Source of the DNA: Streptomyces ipomoeae 91-03
GTDB taxonomy: Bacteria > Actinomycetota > Actinomycetes > Streptomycetales > Streptomycetaceae
Direction of reading: 5' to 3'
DNA: 64,000 bases
Assembly: GCF_000317595.1 (NCBI RefSeq)
Contig: NZ_AEJC01000621.1
Location: forward strand, 1 to 64,000
Notes under the pieces: generated by a model
Seen by the model: only the letters and a program-made list of their open reading frames with translations
What the model was told of the DNA's origin: nothing
Databases searched by the model: none
Shown: positions 1-8,815 of the stretch, one piece after another
Layout of the letters: each line of letters opens with the position of its first letter
Numbering within the stretch: position 1 is the first letter of the stretch
Position numbers and translations under genes: made by a program

Positions 1-29
1 GCCCTTCCGTTACCTCAGCGAGTCGTACA

Positions 30-35
30 TATAAT
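30..35 (+). promoter_or_regulatory. Possible -10 hexamer upstream of the CopD gene
   Basis: A perfect TATAAT lies in an AT-richer stretch (about 20-100) that contrasts with the GC-rich surroundings. No convincing -35 box is seen at the matching distance, which falls at the very edge of the window. It would give a leader of roughly 60 bases before the GTG start at 104. The call is an inference from one hexamer. Confidence 0.3.
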
Positions 36-103
36 CGCAATACCGAACTGACGGTTGATTTCGGTTGCTTGCTCAGATCTGGTGCTACTGGTGAACTTTT
101 CGG

Positions 104-1159
104 GTGAGCCTGACGAGACGGTCGGCGGAGGCACCGGGGGCGGGCGGGCCCGAGGAGCAGTTCCCGGAAAGGGACGACGGGGGAGTCCGCCGGGCCGTCG
201 TGCTGCTCGTGCTGGTGGCCGTGAGCACGCTGATCCCGCTGTTCGGGCCCCGGGTCGCGCTGGAGGGAACAGGCGAGGCGGCGGCGCCCGGGGCGGGCGG
301 GGTCGCGCTGCTGCGGGCGGTGCTGTTGGCCGCGCTGTGCGTTCCGGCGGGTGAGCTGTTCGTGGGGTGGCTGGCCCGCCGGGTGCCGGGCACGCCCCGG
401 GAGATGCCGCGCGGTTGGGCGCCATGGGCGGCGGGGGCCGGTTTCGTGGCCGCGCTGGGGCTGGCCTCGGTCGTGGCCACCGGCAACCTGGTGCCGGACT
501 CCCCCGCCGACATGGACGTCGGCGGCCTCTACGAGACCCGGGACGGCAGCCTGGCCCTCCTGGAGGTCAACGCGTTCGCCGCCGTCGGTCTGTGCGCCCT
601 GTCCCGCCGTCCGGCCACCCAGGTGGTGCCGCTGGCCGCGATCGTCGTGGCGGAGGCGCTGCGCGCCCATCCCACGTCGGAGCACCACAGCCCGCTCGTG
701 GGCAGCGGCCTGACCCTGGTGCATCTGACGTGTGCGGCGCTGTGGGCGGGCGGACTGCTGTACGTGCTGCGGACATTGCGCACGCGCGCGTGGCGTACGG
801 CGACGAGAACCGGGACAGGGACAGGGGCGGGCGCCGCGCTGCTGGGGCTCTACGCGCGCGTGGCCGCCGTTCTGCTCGCCGTCATCACCGCCACCGGCGT
901 GTGGAGCACACTGCGCCGCATGCCGCCGGGGACGGTCCTGGACCAGCTGACGGAGACGGCGTACGGGCGCGCCCTGCTCGCCAAGGTGCTCCTCGTGGCC
1001 GCCGTCGCCGCCCTCGCCCTGTGGGCCCGGCTGCGGCTGCGCCGCGCGGACGACCCGCTGAGCGCCTGTGCCCCCGCACGCGCGGAGGTGGCCGTCCTGG
1101 GCGTGGTCATGGCGGTCTCGGCGCTACTGACGGCACTGCCGGTGCCGATCCGCTGGTGA
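104..1159 (+). CDS. CopD family membrane protein (copper resistance D domain)
   Basis: A polytopic membrane protein of 351 aa. After a charged N-terminus of about 28 residues come hydrophobic segments such as VVLLVLVAVSTLIPLFG and AVLLAALCVPAGELFVGWL. The C-terminal half carries the CopD-like block: HPTSEHHSPLVGSGLTLVHL, then ALWAGGLLYVLRTLR, then a stretch with GVWSTLRR and GRALLAKVLLVA. CopD proteins sit in the inner membrane and are linked to copper uptake or homeostasis; metal specificity here is inferred from family only. The GTG start at 104 is chosen because the frame opens there with a weak GGTGA upstream. No CopC or YcnI partner is visible, although such genes could lie to the left of the window. 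Confidence 0.75.
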   Translation: MSLTRRSAEAPGAGGPEEQFPERDDGGVRRAVVLLVLVAVSTLIPLFGPRVALEGTGEAAAPGAGGVALLRAVLLAALCVPAGELFVGWLARRVPGTPREMPRGWAPWAAGAGFVAALGLASVVATGNLVPDSPADMDVGGLYETRDGSLALLEVNAFAAVGLCALSRRPATQVVPLAAIVVAEALRAHPTSEHHSPLVGSGLTLVHLTCAALWAGGLLYVLRTLRTRAWRTATRTGTGTGAGAALLGLYARVAAVLLAVITATGVWSTLRRMPPGTVLDQLTETAYGRALLAKVLLVAAVAALALWARLRLRRADDPLSACAPARAEVAVLGVVMAVSALLTALPVPIRW

Positions 1160-1392
1160 CATCGGCCATCGGCCGTGACCATGCCGAGGCTCCTCCAGGT
1201 GAGCGTGATCCACAGGTCGGGGCGCAGGAGCTGTGGCCCTCGGCTTCGAACAGCGGTACGCGGCCCGCCGAACTCCTCACCATCGGGCGGCGTCGGTCCT
1301 CGGTGGATTTCGACCAAGGGCTGTCCGAGCTCCGCCTCGGCCATATCGACCGAGTAACGCGCTGTCAGTCCCGGCCCGTATCCTCATTGACC

Positions 1393-2400
1393 ATGCTCGA
1401 AGACCGTGCGACCGCAACGTCCCCAGTTTCTTGGCCGGCCGCGTATCCGAAGGGGTACGCGGTTGTCGACGTGGAGACGACCGGGCTGGCCCGGGACGAC
1501 CGGATAATTTCGGCGGCCGTGTACAGACTGGACGCGCGGGGCGAGGTCGAGGACCACTGGTACACGGTGGTGAATCCGGAGCGGGACCCGGGACCGGTGT
1601 GGATTCACGGGCTGACGAGTGACGTGCTCGAAGGGGCCCCGCTCTTCCGGGACATCGCCGAGGAGTTCGCGTCCCGGCTGGCGGACCGGGTGCTCGTGGC
1701 GCACAACGCGGTGTTCGACTGGTCGATGATCGCGCGGGAGTACGCGCGAGTGGAGATCGAGGCACCGGTACGGCAGCGGCTGTGCACGATCGCGCTGTCG
1801 AAGGAGCTGGGGCTGCCGCTGCCCAACCACAAGCTGGAGACGCTCGCCGCGCACTTCGGGGTCGTCCAGCAGCGGGCGCACCACGCGTTGGACGACGCGC
1901 GGGTGCTGGCGGAGGCGTTCCGGCCGAGTCTGCGGGCCGCGGCGGCCGGCGGCGTACGGCTGCCGTTGCACGAGTGCCGGCCGCTCACGGAGTGGACGGA
2001 CCGGGCGAGCGGCGCCACACCGCGGAGCGGGCAGCAGGCGGGCGGCGGCTATCGCGGCTACAGCGGGTACCAGCCGACCAGTTGGCGGCCCTCACGGAAG
2101 AGGCCCGCGTGCCCCTACCCCAACCCAGGGCGCTACGAAGAGGGCAAACCGCTCAAACAGGGCATGCGTGTGGCGTTCTCCGGAGACACCTCGATCGAGC
2201 GCGATCTGCTGGAGGACCGGGCGATCGAGGCGGGGCTGCATGTCGCGACCAGCCTGTCGCGGCTGACCAGTCTGCTCGTCACCAACGACCCGGACTCGGG
2301 CACGTCGAAGGTGGTCAAGGCACGGCAGTACGGGACGCCGGTCGTGGACGAGGCGGCGTTCGGGCAGTTGCTCCGCGACGTCGAGCCCGCCGACGAATGA
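1393..2400 (+). CDS. DEDDh 3'-5' exonuclease with C-terminal BRCT domain
   Basis: 335 aa, starting at an ATG in a frame that runs open far upstream as a shadow of the CopD gene. The N-terminal exonuclease fold (about residues 18-185) shows the DEDDh motifs in order: DVETTG, HNAVFDWSMI, and HHALDDARV, supplying the metal-binding acidic residues and the catalytic His. A Gly/Tyr/Ser-rich linker follows. A BRCT-like domain then starts near GMRVAFSGDTSIERD and continues through TSLLVTNDPDSGTSKVVKARQYGTPVV. This is the architecture of actinobacterial DNA polymerase III epsilon-like or DinG-like exonucleases, probably acting in DNA repair or proofreading. The 233-base gap before it holds only the presumed promoter. 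Confidence 0.88.
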   Translation: MLEDRATATSPVSWPAAYPKGYAVVDVETTGLARDDRIISAAVYRLDARGEVEDHWYTVVNPERDPGPVWIHGLTSDVLEGAPLFRDIAEEFASRLADRVLVAHNAVFDWSMIAREYARVEIEAPVRQRLCTIALSKELGLPLPNHKLETLAAHFGVVQQRAHHALDDARVLAEAFRPSLRAAAAGGVRLPLHECRPLTEWTDRASGATPRSGQQAGGGYRGYSGYQPTSWRPSRKRPACPYPNPGRYEEGKPLKQGMRVAFSGDTSIERDLLEDRAIEAGLHVATSLSRLTSLLVTNDPDSGTSKVVKARQYGTPVVDEAAFGQLLRDVEPADE

Positions 2401-2416
2401 CGTGAGCGGGGGCCCT

Positions 2417-2456
2417 TGGCGCCCCGCGGTGACCCGTGGCGCCCCGCGGTGACCCG
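2417..2456 (+). repeat. 20-bp tandem duplication in an intergenic region
   Basis: The unit TGGCGCCCCGCGGTGACCCG occurs twice back to back, without mismatch, 16 bases after the exonuclease stop codon. The unit contains the palindromic cores GGCGCC and CCGCGG. It may be a simple slippage duplication or part of a transcript end. Confidence 0.9.
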
Positions 2457-2532
2457 TACGGACGGGTGATTGCCGTGCGACTCGCCCGCCGCCCACTCGC
2501 CCGCGCGGCTGTGACGGCTCACCCTGTGGCGC

Positions 2533-2766
2533 ATGGCGAGATGTGAAGTTTGCGGAAATGACTACGGAATGACCTTCGAGGTGCACGCGCAGGGCGCGGT
2601 GCATGTATTCGACTGCTTCGCCTGTGCGATCCATCGCATGGCCCCCATCTGCGAGCACTGTCGCGTGCAGATCATCGGCCAGGGCGTCGAGGCGGACGGC
2701 CACTGGTACTGCGGCGCGCACTGCGCGCGGGCGGAAGGGAAGGCGGGGATCATCGACCGGGTTTGA
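2533..2766 (+). CDS. Small Cys/His-rich zinc-ribbon-like protein (metallothionein-like annotation)
   Basis: 77 aa. The protein carries several paired cysteines (CEVCGNDYG at residues 4-12, FDCFACAIHRM, ICEHCRVQI, WYCGAHCARA) together with histidines, so it very likely binds zinc in two treble-clef or ribbon-like units. It is a conserved actinobacterial mini-protein that I have seen annotated as prokaryotic metallothionein or hypothetical. The function is unknown. It stands alone on the plus strand between the exonuclease and SURF1 genes, with an ATG start and no strong Shine-Dalgarno sequence (ctgtggcgc upstream). Confidence 0.8.
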   Translation: MARCEVCGNDYGMTFEVHAQGAVHVFDCFACAIHRMAPICEHCRVQIIGQGVEADGHWYCGAHCARAEGKAGIIDRV

Positions 2767-2847
2767 GCACACGCTGCCGGAAGCACCCCACGGCCCTCTG
2801 CGGGACCCTCCCGCAGAGGGCCGATGGGCGCGAGGTACGGTCAATGG

Positions 2848-3642
2848 GTGTACCGCTTCCTGTTGTCCCGGCAGTGGGTGATCCTCACGCTGTTCGCCCT
2901 TCTCCTGATCCCGACGATGATCAGGCTGGGGATCTGGCAGATGCATCGCTATGAGGAGCGCAGCGCCCGGAACCAGCTCGTCGCCGACGCGCTGGCCGCG
3001 AAGCCGGTACCCGTGGAGCGGCTGACCTCCCCCGGACATACCGTCACCAGCGCCGAGCGCTACCGGACCGTGACCGCGAAGGGTCGCTTCGACACCGACG
3101 ACGAGGTCGTCGTCCGCCGCCGTACGAACGCCGACGACGAGGTCGGCTTCCATGTCCTGACCCCGTTCGTGCTCGACGACGGCAAGGTCCTGCTCGTCAA
3201 CCGCGGCTGGATCCCCTCGGGCGGCCTCGGCGAGACCGCGTTCCCCAAGGTTCCCGCGCCGCCCTCCGGCGAGGTCACCGTCACCGGGCGGCTGATGCCC
3301 GACGAGACGACCGAGGCGAGCGGCATCAAGGACCTCAAGGGGCTGCCCGACCGGCAGATCATGCTGATCAACAGCGAGCGGGAGGCCAAGCGCCTCAGCG
3401 CCCAGGTGCTTGGTGGCTACGTCGCCCAGACCGCCCCCGAGCCCAAGGGCGACACCCCGGAACAACTCAGCAGCCCCGGCGACGAGAACGCCGCCCTGAA
3501 CTACGCCTACGCCCTCCAGTGGTGGCTCTTCGCCGCCGCGGTCCCCGTCGGCTGGGTCATCCTGGCCCGCCGCGAGGCCCGCGACTCCTCGGCGGCTGCC
3601 GCCGCCGAGGAGGAGAAGGAGACGGCACCGGCTCCGGCGTAG
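2848..3642 (+). CDS. SURF1 family protein (cytochrome c oxidase assembly)
   Basis: 264 aa from the GTG at 2848, which gives the N-terminus MYRFLLSRQWVI usual for streptomycete SURF1 proteins; an in-frame ATG at 2824 is possible. There is one TM segment near the N-terminus (WVILTLFALLLIPTMIRLGIWQ) and a second near the C-terminus (ALQWWLFAAAVPVGWVILARR), with an extracytoplasmic domain between them. Typical SURF1 signatures include RLGIWQMHR, GRFDTDDEV and LLVNRGWIPSGG. SURF1 helps assemble haem-copper oxidases and is thought to assist haem a insertion. The C-terminus is an Ala/Glu-rich tail. A copper or oxidase theme is shared only loosely with the upstream CopD gene. Confidence 0.9.
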   Translation: MYRFLLSRQWVILTLFALLLIPTMIRLGIWQMHRYEERSARNQLVADALAAKPVPVERLTSPGHTVTSAERYRTVTAKGRFDTDDEVVVRRRTNADDEVGFHVLTPFVLDDGKVLLVNRGWIPSGGLGETAFPKVPAPPSGEVTVTGRLMPDETTEASGIKDLKGLPDRQIMLINSEREAKRLSAQVLGGYVAQTAPEPKGDTPEQLSSPGDENAALNYAYALQWWLFAAAVPVGWVILARREARDSSAAAAAEEEKETAPAPA

Positions 3643-3652
3643 CCCGAACGGG

Positions 3653-3700
3653 AGGGGCCCCATGAGCGGAAGGGGCCCCATGAGCGGGAGGTACCCCCAC
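3653..3700 (+). repeat. 18-bp period tandem repeat with palindromic core
   Basis: AGGGGCCCCATGAGCGG occurs at 3653-3669 and again at 3671-3687, followed by a related GGGAGGTACCCCC block to about 3697. Each unit has a GGGGCCCC palindrome. It lies just after the SURF1 stop, between convergent SURF1 (+) and YbdD (-) genes, so it may serve as a bidirectional transcript end. GGGAGGTACCCCC-like blocks recur between streptomycete genes; this is from memory, not searched. Confidence 0.75.
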
Positions 3701-3774
3701 CGTCCCAGCGGCACGACCGCCCGCAGCCAGGAACGGCTACGGGCAGCACGGCTGCCTGCGGCTGAGTGGGCAAG

Positions 3775-3993
3775 TCAGCAGCAGCGTCCCTCCGGATGCT
3801 TCTCTCGGTGCAGGCCGCGCAGCACGTCGTACTCCCGTCGGGTCGGTACCGCCGTCTCCGGGTGGCGGCGGCGCCGGCGCTCGCAGTAGCGGTCGTACTC
3901 CGTCTCCCCCATCAGCTCCCGCAGGTACCAGTGGACGGTACGGGCCGTCCGCGTCATGCGGGTCCACAGTCGGGTGGTCGACGCGGCGGTCAC
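3775..3993 (-). CDS. YbdD/YjiX family small protein (DUF466), partner of CstA
   Basis: 72 aa, GTG start overlapping the cstA stop codon by 4 bases (GTGA). The sequence contains the family block EYDRYCERRRRRHPETAVPTRREYDV followed by LRGLHREKHPEGRCC. In enterobacteria YbdD and YjiX are encoded directly behind cstA and btsT and are needed for pyruvate or peptide transport activity. The translational overlap here supports the same partnership. The protein is strongly basic, with no TM segment or signal peptide. Confidence 0.85.
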   Translation of the reverse strand: MTAASTTRLWTRMTRTARTVHWYLRELMGETEYDRYCERRRRRHPETAVPTRREYDVLRGLHREKHPEGRCC

Positions 3994-6155
3994 TGGCGCG
4001 CCCCCACCAGCTGCTCGTCGGACCGCTCCGGCATGTCGATGCGGGACTCGACGTACGGCGCCTCCGTCAGCGGCAGGGCGACCGGCGACCGTACGGCTCG
4101 GACGCAGACCACGGCGCAGTTGATCAGGACCGTGAGGACGAGAGCGAGGAAGATCGCCATGATCACGCCGTCGACCGTGTTGTTGAGGACGATGGTGTGC
4201 ATGTCGTCCATGTTCGTGGCGCCCGGCAGGAGCCGGCCCTTGTCGATGGCCTCGGCGTACTTGTCCCGCAGGGCGAAGAAGCCGATCTTGGGGTCGGCGG
4301 AGAAGATCTTCTGCCAGCCGGCGGTGAAGGTGACGGCGACGTCCCAGGCGAGCGGGATGCCGGTGACCCAGGCCCAGCGCAGCTTGCCGGACTTGATGAG
4401 CACGGTGGTGGTGACGGCGAGGGCGACCGCGGCGAGCAGCTGGTTGGCGATGCCGAACAGGGGGAACAGCTGCTTGATGCCGCCCAGCGGGTCGGTGACA
4501 CCGGCGTAGAGGAAGTAGCCCCAGGCGCCGACGACCAGGGCGCTGGTGATCCAGATGCCCGGCTTCCAGGTGACCCGGCCGATCGGCTTCCAGACGTTGC
4601 CGAGCATGTCCTGGAGCATGAAGCGGCCCACGCGGGTGCCGGCGTCGACCGTGGTGAGGATGAACAGGGCCTCGAACATGATGGCGAAGTGGTACCAGAA
4701 GGCCTTCATCCCGGCGCCGCCGAAGACTCCGGCGAAGATCTCCGACATGCCGACGGCCAGGGTGGGCGCGCCACCGGAGCGGCCGACCAGTGTCTCCTCC
4801 TCGACGGCCTTGGCCGCCGCGGTGAGCTGGTCCGGGGTGATGGTGAAGCCGAGGTTCTTCACGGCCTCGGAGGCGGTGTCCACGGTCGGGCCGAGCAGCG
4901 CGGCCGGGGAGTTCATGGCGTAGAACAGGCCCGGTTCGAGGACGCAGGCGGCGATCAGGGCCATGACGGCGACGAAGGACTCCGTGAGCATGGAGCCGTA
5001 GCCGATCAGGCGGACCTGGGACTCCTTCTGGATCAGCTTCGGGGTGGTGCCGGAGGAGACCAGCGCGTGGAAGCCGGACAGGGCGCCGCAGGCGATGGTG
5101 ATGAAGAGGAAGGGGAAGAGGGAGCCGGCGAAGACCGGTCCGGCGCCGTTGGTGGCGAAGTCGGTCACCGACTCGGCCCTGAGCTTCGGGGCGGCGATCA
5201 CGACGCCCACGGCCATGAGGGCGATGGTGCCGACCTTCATGAACGTCGACAGATAGTCACGCGGGGCCAGCAGCATCCACACGGGGAGCACGGAGGCGAC
5301 GAAGCCGTAGCCGACCAGGCAGAAGACCAGGGTCTCGGGGCTCCAGACGAAGTACTCGGCGAGTGAGGAGTCCTGGATCCAGCCGCCGCCGAGGATGGCG
5401 AGCAACAGCAGCGCCACCCCGATGAAGCTCGTCTCGACGACCCGGCCCGGCCGCAGATAGCGCAGGTAGAAGCCCATGAAGAGGGCGATGGGGATGGTCA
5501 TGGTGACCGAGAAGGTGCCCCACGCGGACTCGGCGAGGGCGTTGACGACGACCATCGCGAGGACCGCGAGCAGGATGATCATGATGGCGAAGACACCGAT
5601 CAGAGCCGCCGCACCGCCCACCTTGCCGATCTCGTCGCGGGCCATCTGGCCGAGGCTCTTGCCGTCCCGGCGCATGGAGAGGAACAGGACGATCATGTCC
5701 TGCACCGCGCCGGCGAAGATCACGCCCGCGATGATCCAGACCGTACCCGGCAGATAGCCCATCTGGGCGGCGAGGACCGGGCCGACCAGCGGTCCGGCGC
5801 CGGCGATGGCCGCGAAGTGGTGGCCGAACAGCACCCGCTTGTCGGTGGGGTGGTAGTCGACGCCGTCCTCAAGGCGTTCGGCCGGGGTGGCCCGGGTGTC
5901 GTCGACCTGGAGGACCCGGCGGGCGATGAACCGGGAGTAGAAGCGGTAGGCGATCGCGTACGAGCCGAGGGCGGCCACGACCAGCCAGACGGCGGAGATC
6001 TCCTCGTCCCGGGACAGCGCGAGTACGGTCCAGCCGATCGCGCCGACGAGGGATACGGCGATCCAGATCGCGATCGATTTCGGCGACATCTTCTGGGATG
6101 TACGAAACTTTTCCGGCGCCTCACGGCCGGATTCGGGCATGGCTGATGTGGGCAT
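3990..6155 (-). CDS. cstA: Carbon starvation protein CstA family transporter
   Basis: 721 aa from the ATG at 6155, preceded by AGGAG six bases upstream; a TTG further upstream would swallow that ribosome site. The protein has many TM segments and family blocks such as VDYHPTDKRVLFGHHFAAIAGAGP (residues 80-105), AAQMGYLPGTVWIIAG and SGTTPKLIQKE. CstA/BtsT proteins import pyruvate and perhaps peptides when preferred carbon runs low. The gene sits between an upstream DUF3311 gene (61 bases away) and the coupled YbdD gene downstream, so a DUF3311-cstA-ybdD transcript is likely. Length matches the family. Confidence 0.93.
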   Translation of the reverse strand: MPTSAMPESGREAPEKFRTSQKMSPKSIAIWIAVSLVGAIGWTVLALSRDEEISAVWLVVAALGSYAIAYRFYSRFIARRVLQVDDTRATPAERLEDGVDYHPTDKRVLFGHHFAAIAGAGPLVGPVLAAQMGYLPGTVWIIAGVIFAGAVQDMIVLFLSMRRDGKSLGQMARDEIGKVGGAAALIGVFAIMIILLAVLAMVVVNALAESAWGTFSVTMTIPIALFMGFYLRYLRPGRVVETSFIGVALLLLAILGGGWIQDSSLAEYFVWSPETLVFCLVGYGFVASVLPVWMLLAPRDYLSTFMKVGTIALMAVGVVIAAPKLRAESVTDFATNGAGPVFAGSLFPFLFITIACGALSGFHALVSSGTTPKLIQKESQVRLIGYGSMLTESFVAVMALIAACVLEPGLFYAMNSPAALLGPTVDTASEAVKNLGFTITPDQLTAAAKAVEEETLVGRSGGAPTLAVGMSEIFAGVFGGAGMKAFWYHFAIMFEALFILTTVDAGTRVGRFMLQDMLGNVWKPIGRVTWKPGIWITSALVVGAWGYFLYAGVTDPLGGIKQLFPLFGIANQLLAAVALAVTTTVLIKSGKLRWAWVTGIPLAWDVAVTFTAGWQKIFSADPKIGFFALRDKYAEAIDKGRLLPGATNMDDMHTIVLNNTVDGVIMAIFLALVLTVLINCAVVCVRAVRSPVALPLTEAPYVESRIDMPERSDEQLVGARQ

Positions 6156-6215
6156 GGCGGCTCCTGACCTCAACGGGTGGGCAATGCGGGTGTGAAGCGG
6201 AAAGGGAACTGCGGC

Positions 6216-6428
6216 TCAGCGATGTCGGTCCGTCAACGCGTACGCGGCGAGCAGACAGAGGCCGCACCCCGGCACCCAGGCGAGCTGGTACCAGTAGAAG
6301 AACGGCGTGCCCGCGAGCCGTGGCTCGGCACCGGCGTACCAGGGGACCCACAGCAGGCCCGCCGCGGGCGCGAGGAGCAGTACGGCGATCGCGACGCGCC
6401 GTAGCCGGTGATGACCGGACCGTGCCAT
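6216..6428 (-). CDS. DUF3311 family small membrane protein
   Basis: 70 aa from the ATG at 6428, with GGAG about 8 bases upstream. Two hydrophobic segments (VAIAVLLLAPAAGLLWVPWYAG and LAWVPGCGLCLLAAYAL) flank a short loop with the characteristic PFFYWYQLAWV. DUF3311 proteins are normally encoded next to sodium/solute symporters and may be accessory subunits. Here the symporter gene starts 213 bases away on the opposite strand, so the pair is divergent, while cstA follows on the same strand. Either transporter could be its partner. Confidence 0.8.
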   Translation of the reverse strand: MARSGHHRLRRVAIAVLLLAPAAGLLWVPWYAGAEPRLAGTPFFYWYQLAWVPGCGLCLLAAYALTDRHR

Positions 6429-6641
6429 GACCTGCGCTCCTCTCCCGCTCGCTGTCGGTCTGTGCAAGAGTTGCGCACTCGCCGGAATCGGTTGACACCG
6501 AATTTCCGGGAAATTTCCCGCCCGCCGTCGTCAACCGAAGGGGCGGTCAGCGCAACTGACGTGCGAGGGCCCCGGACGCGCCAAGGGCGGCGCGGCACCC
6601 GGGACGGTGCGGGGGGCCGGGCACACCAAGGACGGTGACGC

Positions 6642-8198
6642 ATGGCGAACGCTGCCATGACAGCGACGTTCCTCGCCGTGATCGGCGGAGCGTCGCTGCT
6701 CGCCGTCACCGCGCGCCGGCTGCGCCCCAGCGACCGGCTGCCGTCCCTGGAGGGCTGGGCGCTGGCCGACCGCGGCCTCGGCCCGGTGTGGACCTGGCTG
6801 CTGCTGGGCGGCACGATCTTCACCGCGTACACCTTCACCGCCGTACCCGGACTGGCGTACGGCAACGGGGCGCCCGCCTTCTTCGCGGTGCCCTACACGG
6901 TGATCGTCTGCCCGCTCGCCTTCGTGCTGCTGACCCGGCTGTGGGAGGTGGCCCGGCGCCACGGGTATGTGACGGCCGGGGACTTCGTGCGGGGCCGGTA
7001 CGGTTCGCCGCCGCTCGCGCTGGTGGTGGCGTTGACCGGGATCCTCGCGACGATGCCGTATCTGGCGCTGCAACTGCTCGGCATCCGGGCCGTGCTGACA
7101 GCCGGGGGCGTCTACCCCAAGGGCGCGGCCGGTGATCTGGTGATGGTGGCGCTGTTCGCGGGGCTCGCGGTGGCGACGTACCGGCACGGGCTGCGGGCGC
7201 CCGCCGTGATCTCGGTGCTGAAGGCGGTGGCCGTCTTCGTGTCGCTGACCGCCGTGTGCTGGCTGGTCCTCAGGCGGTTCGGCGGGCCGGGCCCGGTCTT
7301 CGACGGGGCCGCCGAACGGCTGAGCGGAACCGGCGTCGAGGGATCCGCCCTGCTCCTCTCCCCCGCGCAGCAGCCCGCGTACGCCACCCTCGCGCTCGGT
7401 TCGGCACTCGCGCTGCTGATGTATCCGCATGTCCTGACCGCCGGGTTCGCCGCCGACGGTCCGCGTACGGTCCGCAAGGTCGCGGTGGCGCTGCCCGCCT
7501 GGACGGGGCTGCTGGCCCTGTTCGGCTTCCTCGGTGTCGTGGCGCTCGCGACCGGGGTGCGGGCGCCGGAAGGCGGTGCCGAGGCGGCCGTCCCGATGCT
7601 GGTGGACCGGTTGATGCCGGGGCCGCTGGCCGGGCTGGTGTTCGGGGCGATCACCGTCGGCGCGCTGGTCCCTGCGGCGGTGATGTCGATCGCGGCGGCC
7701 ACCGGCTTCGTACGCAATGTGTACGTCGAGTACGTCCAGCCCACGGCCACGCCCAAGCGGCAGGTGCGGATCGCCAAGGCGGTGTCGCTGACCGCGAAGG
7801 TGGGGGCGGTGGCGTTCGTGTTCGGGCTGCGCGACCAGGACGCCATCAACCTCCAGCTCCTCGGCGGTGTGTGGATACTGCAGATCTTCCCGGCCGTCGC
7901 CGTCGGCCTGTTCACCGGACGGCTGCATCCGCGGGCGCTGATCGCCGGATGGGGCGTGGGCATGGTGGTCGGCACGTTCCTGGTGGTGCGCGAGGGGTTC
8001 TCGTCCATCGTGCTGCTGGGCGGCGGGCGGCTGGAGGTCTACGCCGGGCTGGTCGCCCTGTTGATGAACCTGACCGTGGCCGTCGTCGGCACCACGGTCC
8101 TCGAACGGCTCGGCGTCCCGCGCGGCGTCGACGCGACCGACCTACCGTCCCGCCTGACCGTCAGGCGGCGCCCCGAGACGGGAGCGAGCAACCCGTGA
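6642..8198 (+). CDS. Sodium:solute symporter (SSS family)
   Basis: 518 aa with about 13 hydrophobic segments. Recognisable SSS features include LEGWALADRGLGPVWTWLLL near residue 35, GGTIFTAYTF, and YVTAGDFVRGRYGSPPLAL near residue 107. Substrates of the family include organic acids, sugars, amino acids and vitamins; none can be assigned here. Its stop codon overlaps the GTG of the following sigma-factor gene (GTGA), so the two are translationally coupled. A divergent DUF3311 gene upstream supports the symporter call. The start has AAGGACGGTGACGC before the ATG. Confidence 0.88.
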   Translation: MANAAMTATFLAVIGGASLLAVTARRLRPSDRLPSLEGWALADRGLGPVWTWLLLGGTIFTAYTFTAVPGLAYGNGAPAFFAVPYTVIVCPLAFVLLTRLWEVARRHGYVTAGDFVRGRYGSPPLALVVALTGILATMPYLALQLLGIRAVLTAGGVYPKGAAGDLVMVALFAGLAVATYRHGLRAPAVISVLKAVAVFVSLTAVCWLVLRRFGGPGPVFDGAAERLSGTGVEGSALLLSPAQQPAYATLALGSALALLMYPHVLTAGFAADGPRTVRKVAVALPAWTGLLALFGFLGVVALATGVRAPEGGAEAAVPMLVDRLMPGPLAGLVFGAITVGALVPAAVMSIAAATGFVRNVYVEYVQPTATPKRQVRIAKAVSLTAKVGAVAFVFGLRDQDAINLQLLGGVWILQIFPAVAVGLFTGRLHPRALIAGWGVGMVVGTFLVVREGFSSIVLLGGGRLEVYAGLVALLMNLTVAVVGTTVLERLGVPRGVDATDLPSRLTVRRRPETGASNP

Positions 8199-8815
8199 GA
8201 CGCAGACAGCACCTCCCCACGCGTGTGCCGGTACAAGAGGCTGCTCCGGCCGCCGCCGAGCCGCTGATACCGAGGCCGATGGCCGTGGGCGAGCCCCTGG
8301 CCCCGATGCCGAGCGATCCGGTCGATGTGGAGCGGGAGGCCGGGGTCGCCCGGCTGTTCGAGCTGCACTACTCCTCGATGCTGCGGCTCGCCGTGCTGCT
8401 GGGCGCCGACGACCCCGAGAACGTGGTGGCCGAGGCGTACTACCAGATCTACCGCAAGTGGCGGCGCCTGAGGGATTCCGAGGCGGCGGAGGCGTATCTG
8501 CGTTCGACGGTCTGCAATCTGACCCGGATGCGGATACGGCACCTCCAGGTCGCCCGGAAGCATGTGGAGACCCCGGCGGACGAGCCGGTCGCGTCCGCCG
8601 AGAGCACGGCCCTGCTCCACGACGACCAACGGGTGCTGATCGGCGCGCTCCAGCAGCTGCCCGCGCGGCAGCGGGAGGCGCTGGTGCTGCGCCACTGGCT
8701 CGGGCTGAAGGAGAGCGAGATCGCCGCCGCGATGGGCATCTCCTGTGGCTCCGTCAAGACCCACACGGCACGCGGCCTCGCCGCCCTGACCCAGGCGATG
8801 GAGGCCCGGCGATGA
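8195..8815 (+). CDS. ECF-type sigma-70 family RNA polymerase sigma factor
   Basis: 206 aa from a GTG that overlaps the symporter stop (GTGA), with GGGAGCGAG before it. After about 45 variable residues comes sigma region 2 (ARLFELHYSSMLRLAVLLG, then AEAYYQIYRKWRRL and AYLRSTVCNLTRMRIRHLQ). Region 4 has the helix-turn-helix ALQQLPARQREALVLRHW followed by LKESEIAAAMGISCGSVKTH. The target promoters are unknown. It overlaps the next gene, a one-pass membrane protein, by ATGA. Coupling of a sigma factor behind a transporter gene suggests they are co-regulated or linked in signalling, which is an inference. Confidence 0.9.
   Translation: MRRRQHLPTRVPVQEAAPAAAEPLIPRPMAVGEPLAPMPSDPVDVEREAGVARLFELHYSSMLRLAVLLGADDPENVVAEAYYQIYRKWRRLRDSEAAEAYLRSTVCNLTRMRIRHLQVARKHVETPADEPVASAESTALLHDDQRVLIGALQQLPARQREALVLRHWLGLKESEIAAAMGISCGSVKTHTARGLAALTQAMEARR

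Noticed and set aside
367..1392. Plus-strand open frame that runs through the CopD gene into the exonuclease gene
   Set aside because: The part before 1393 is a Gly/Arg-rich shadow of CopD; the protein becomes meaningful only from the ATG at 1393.
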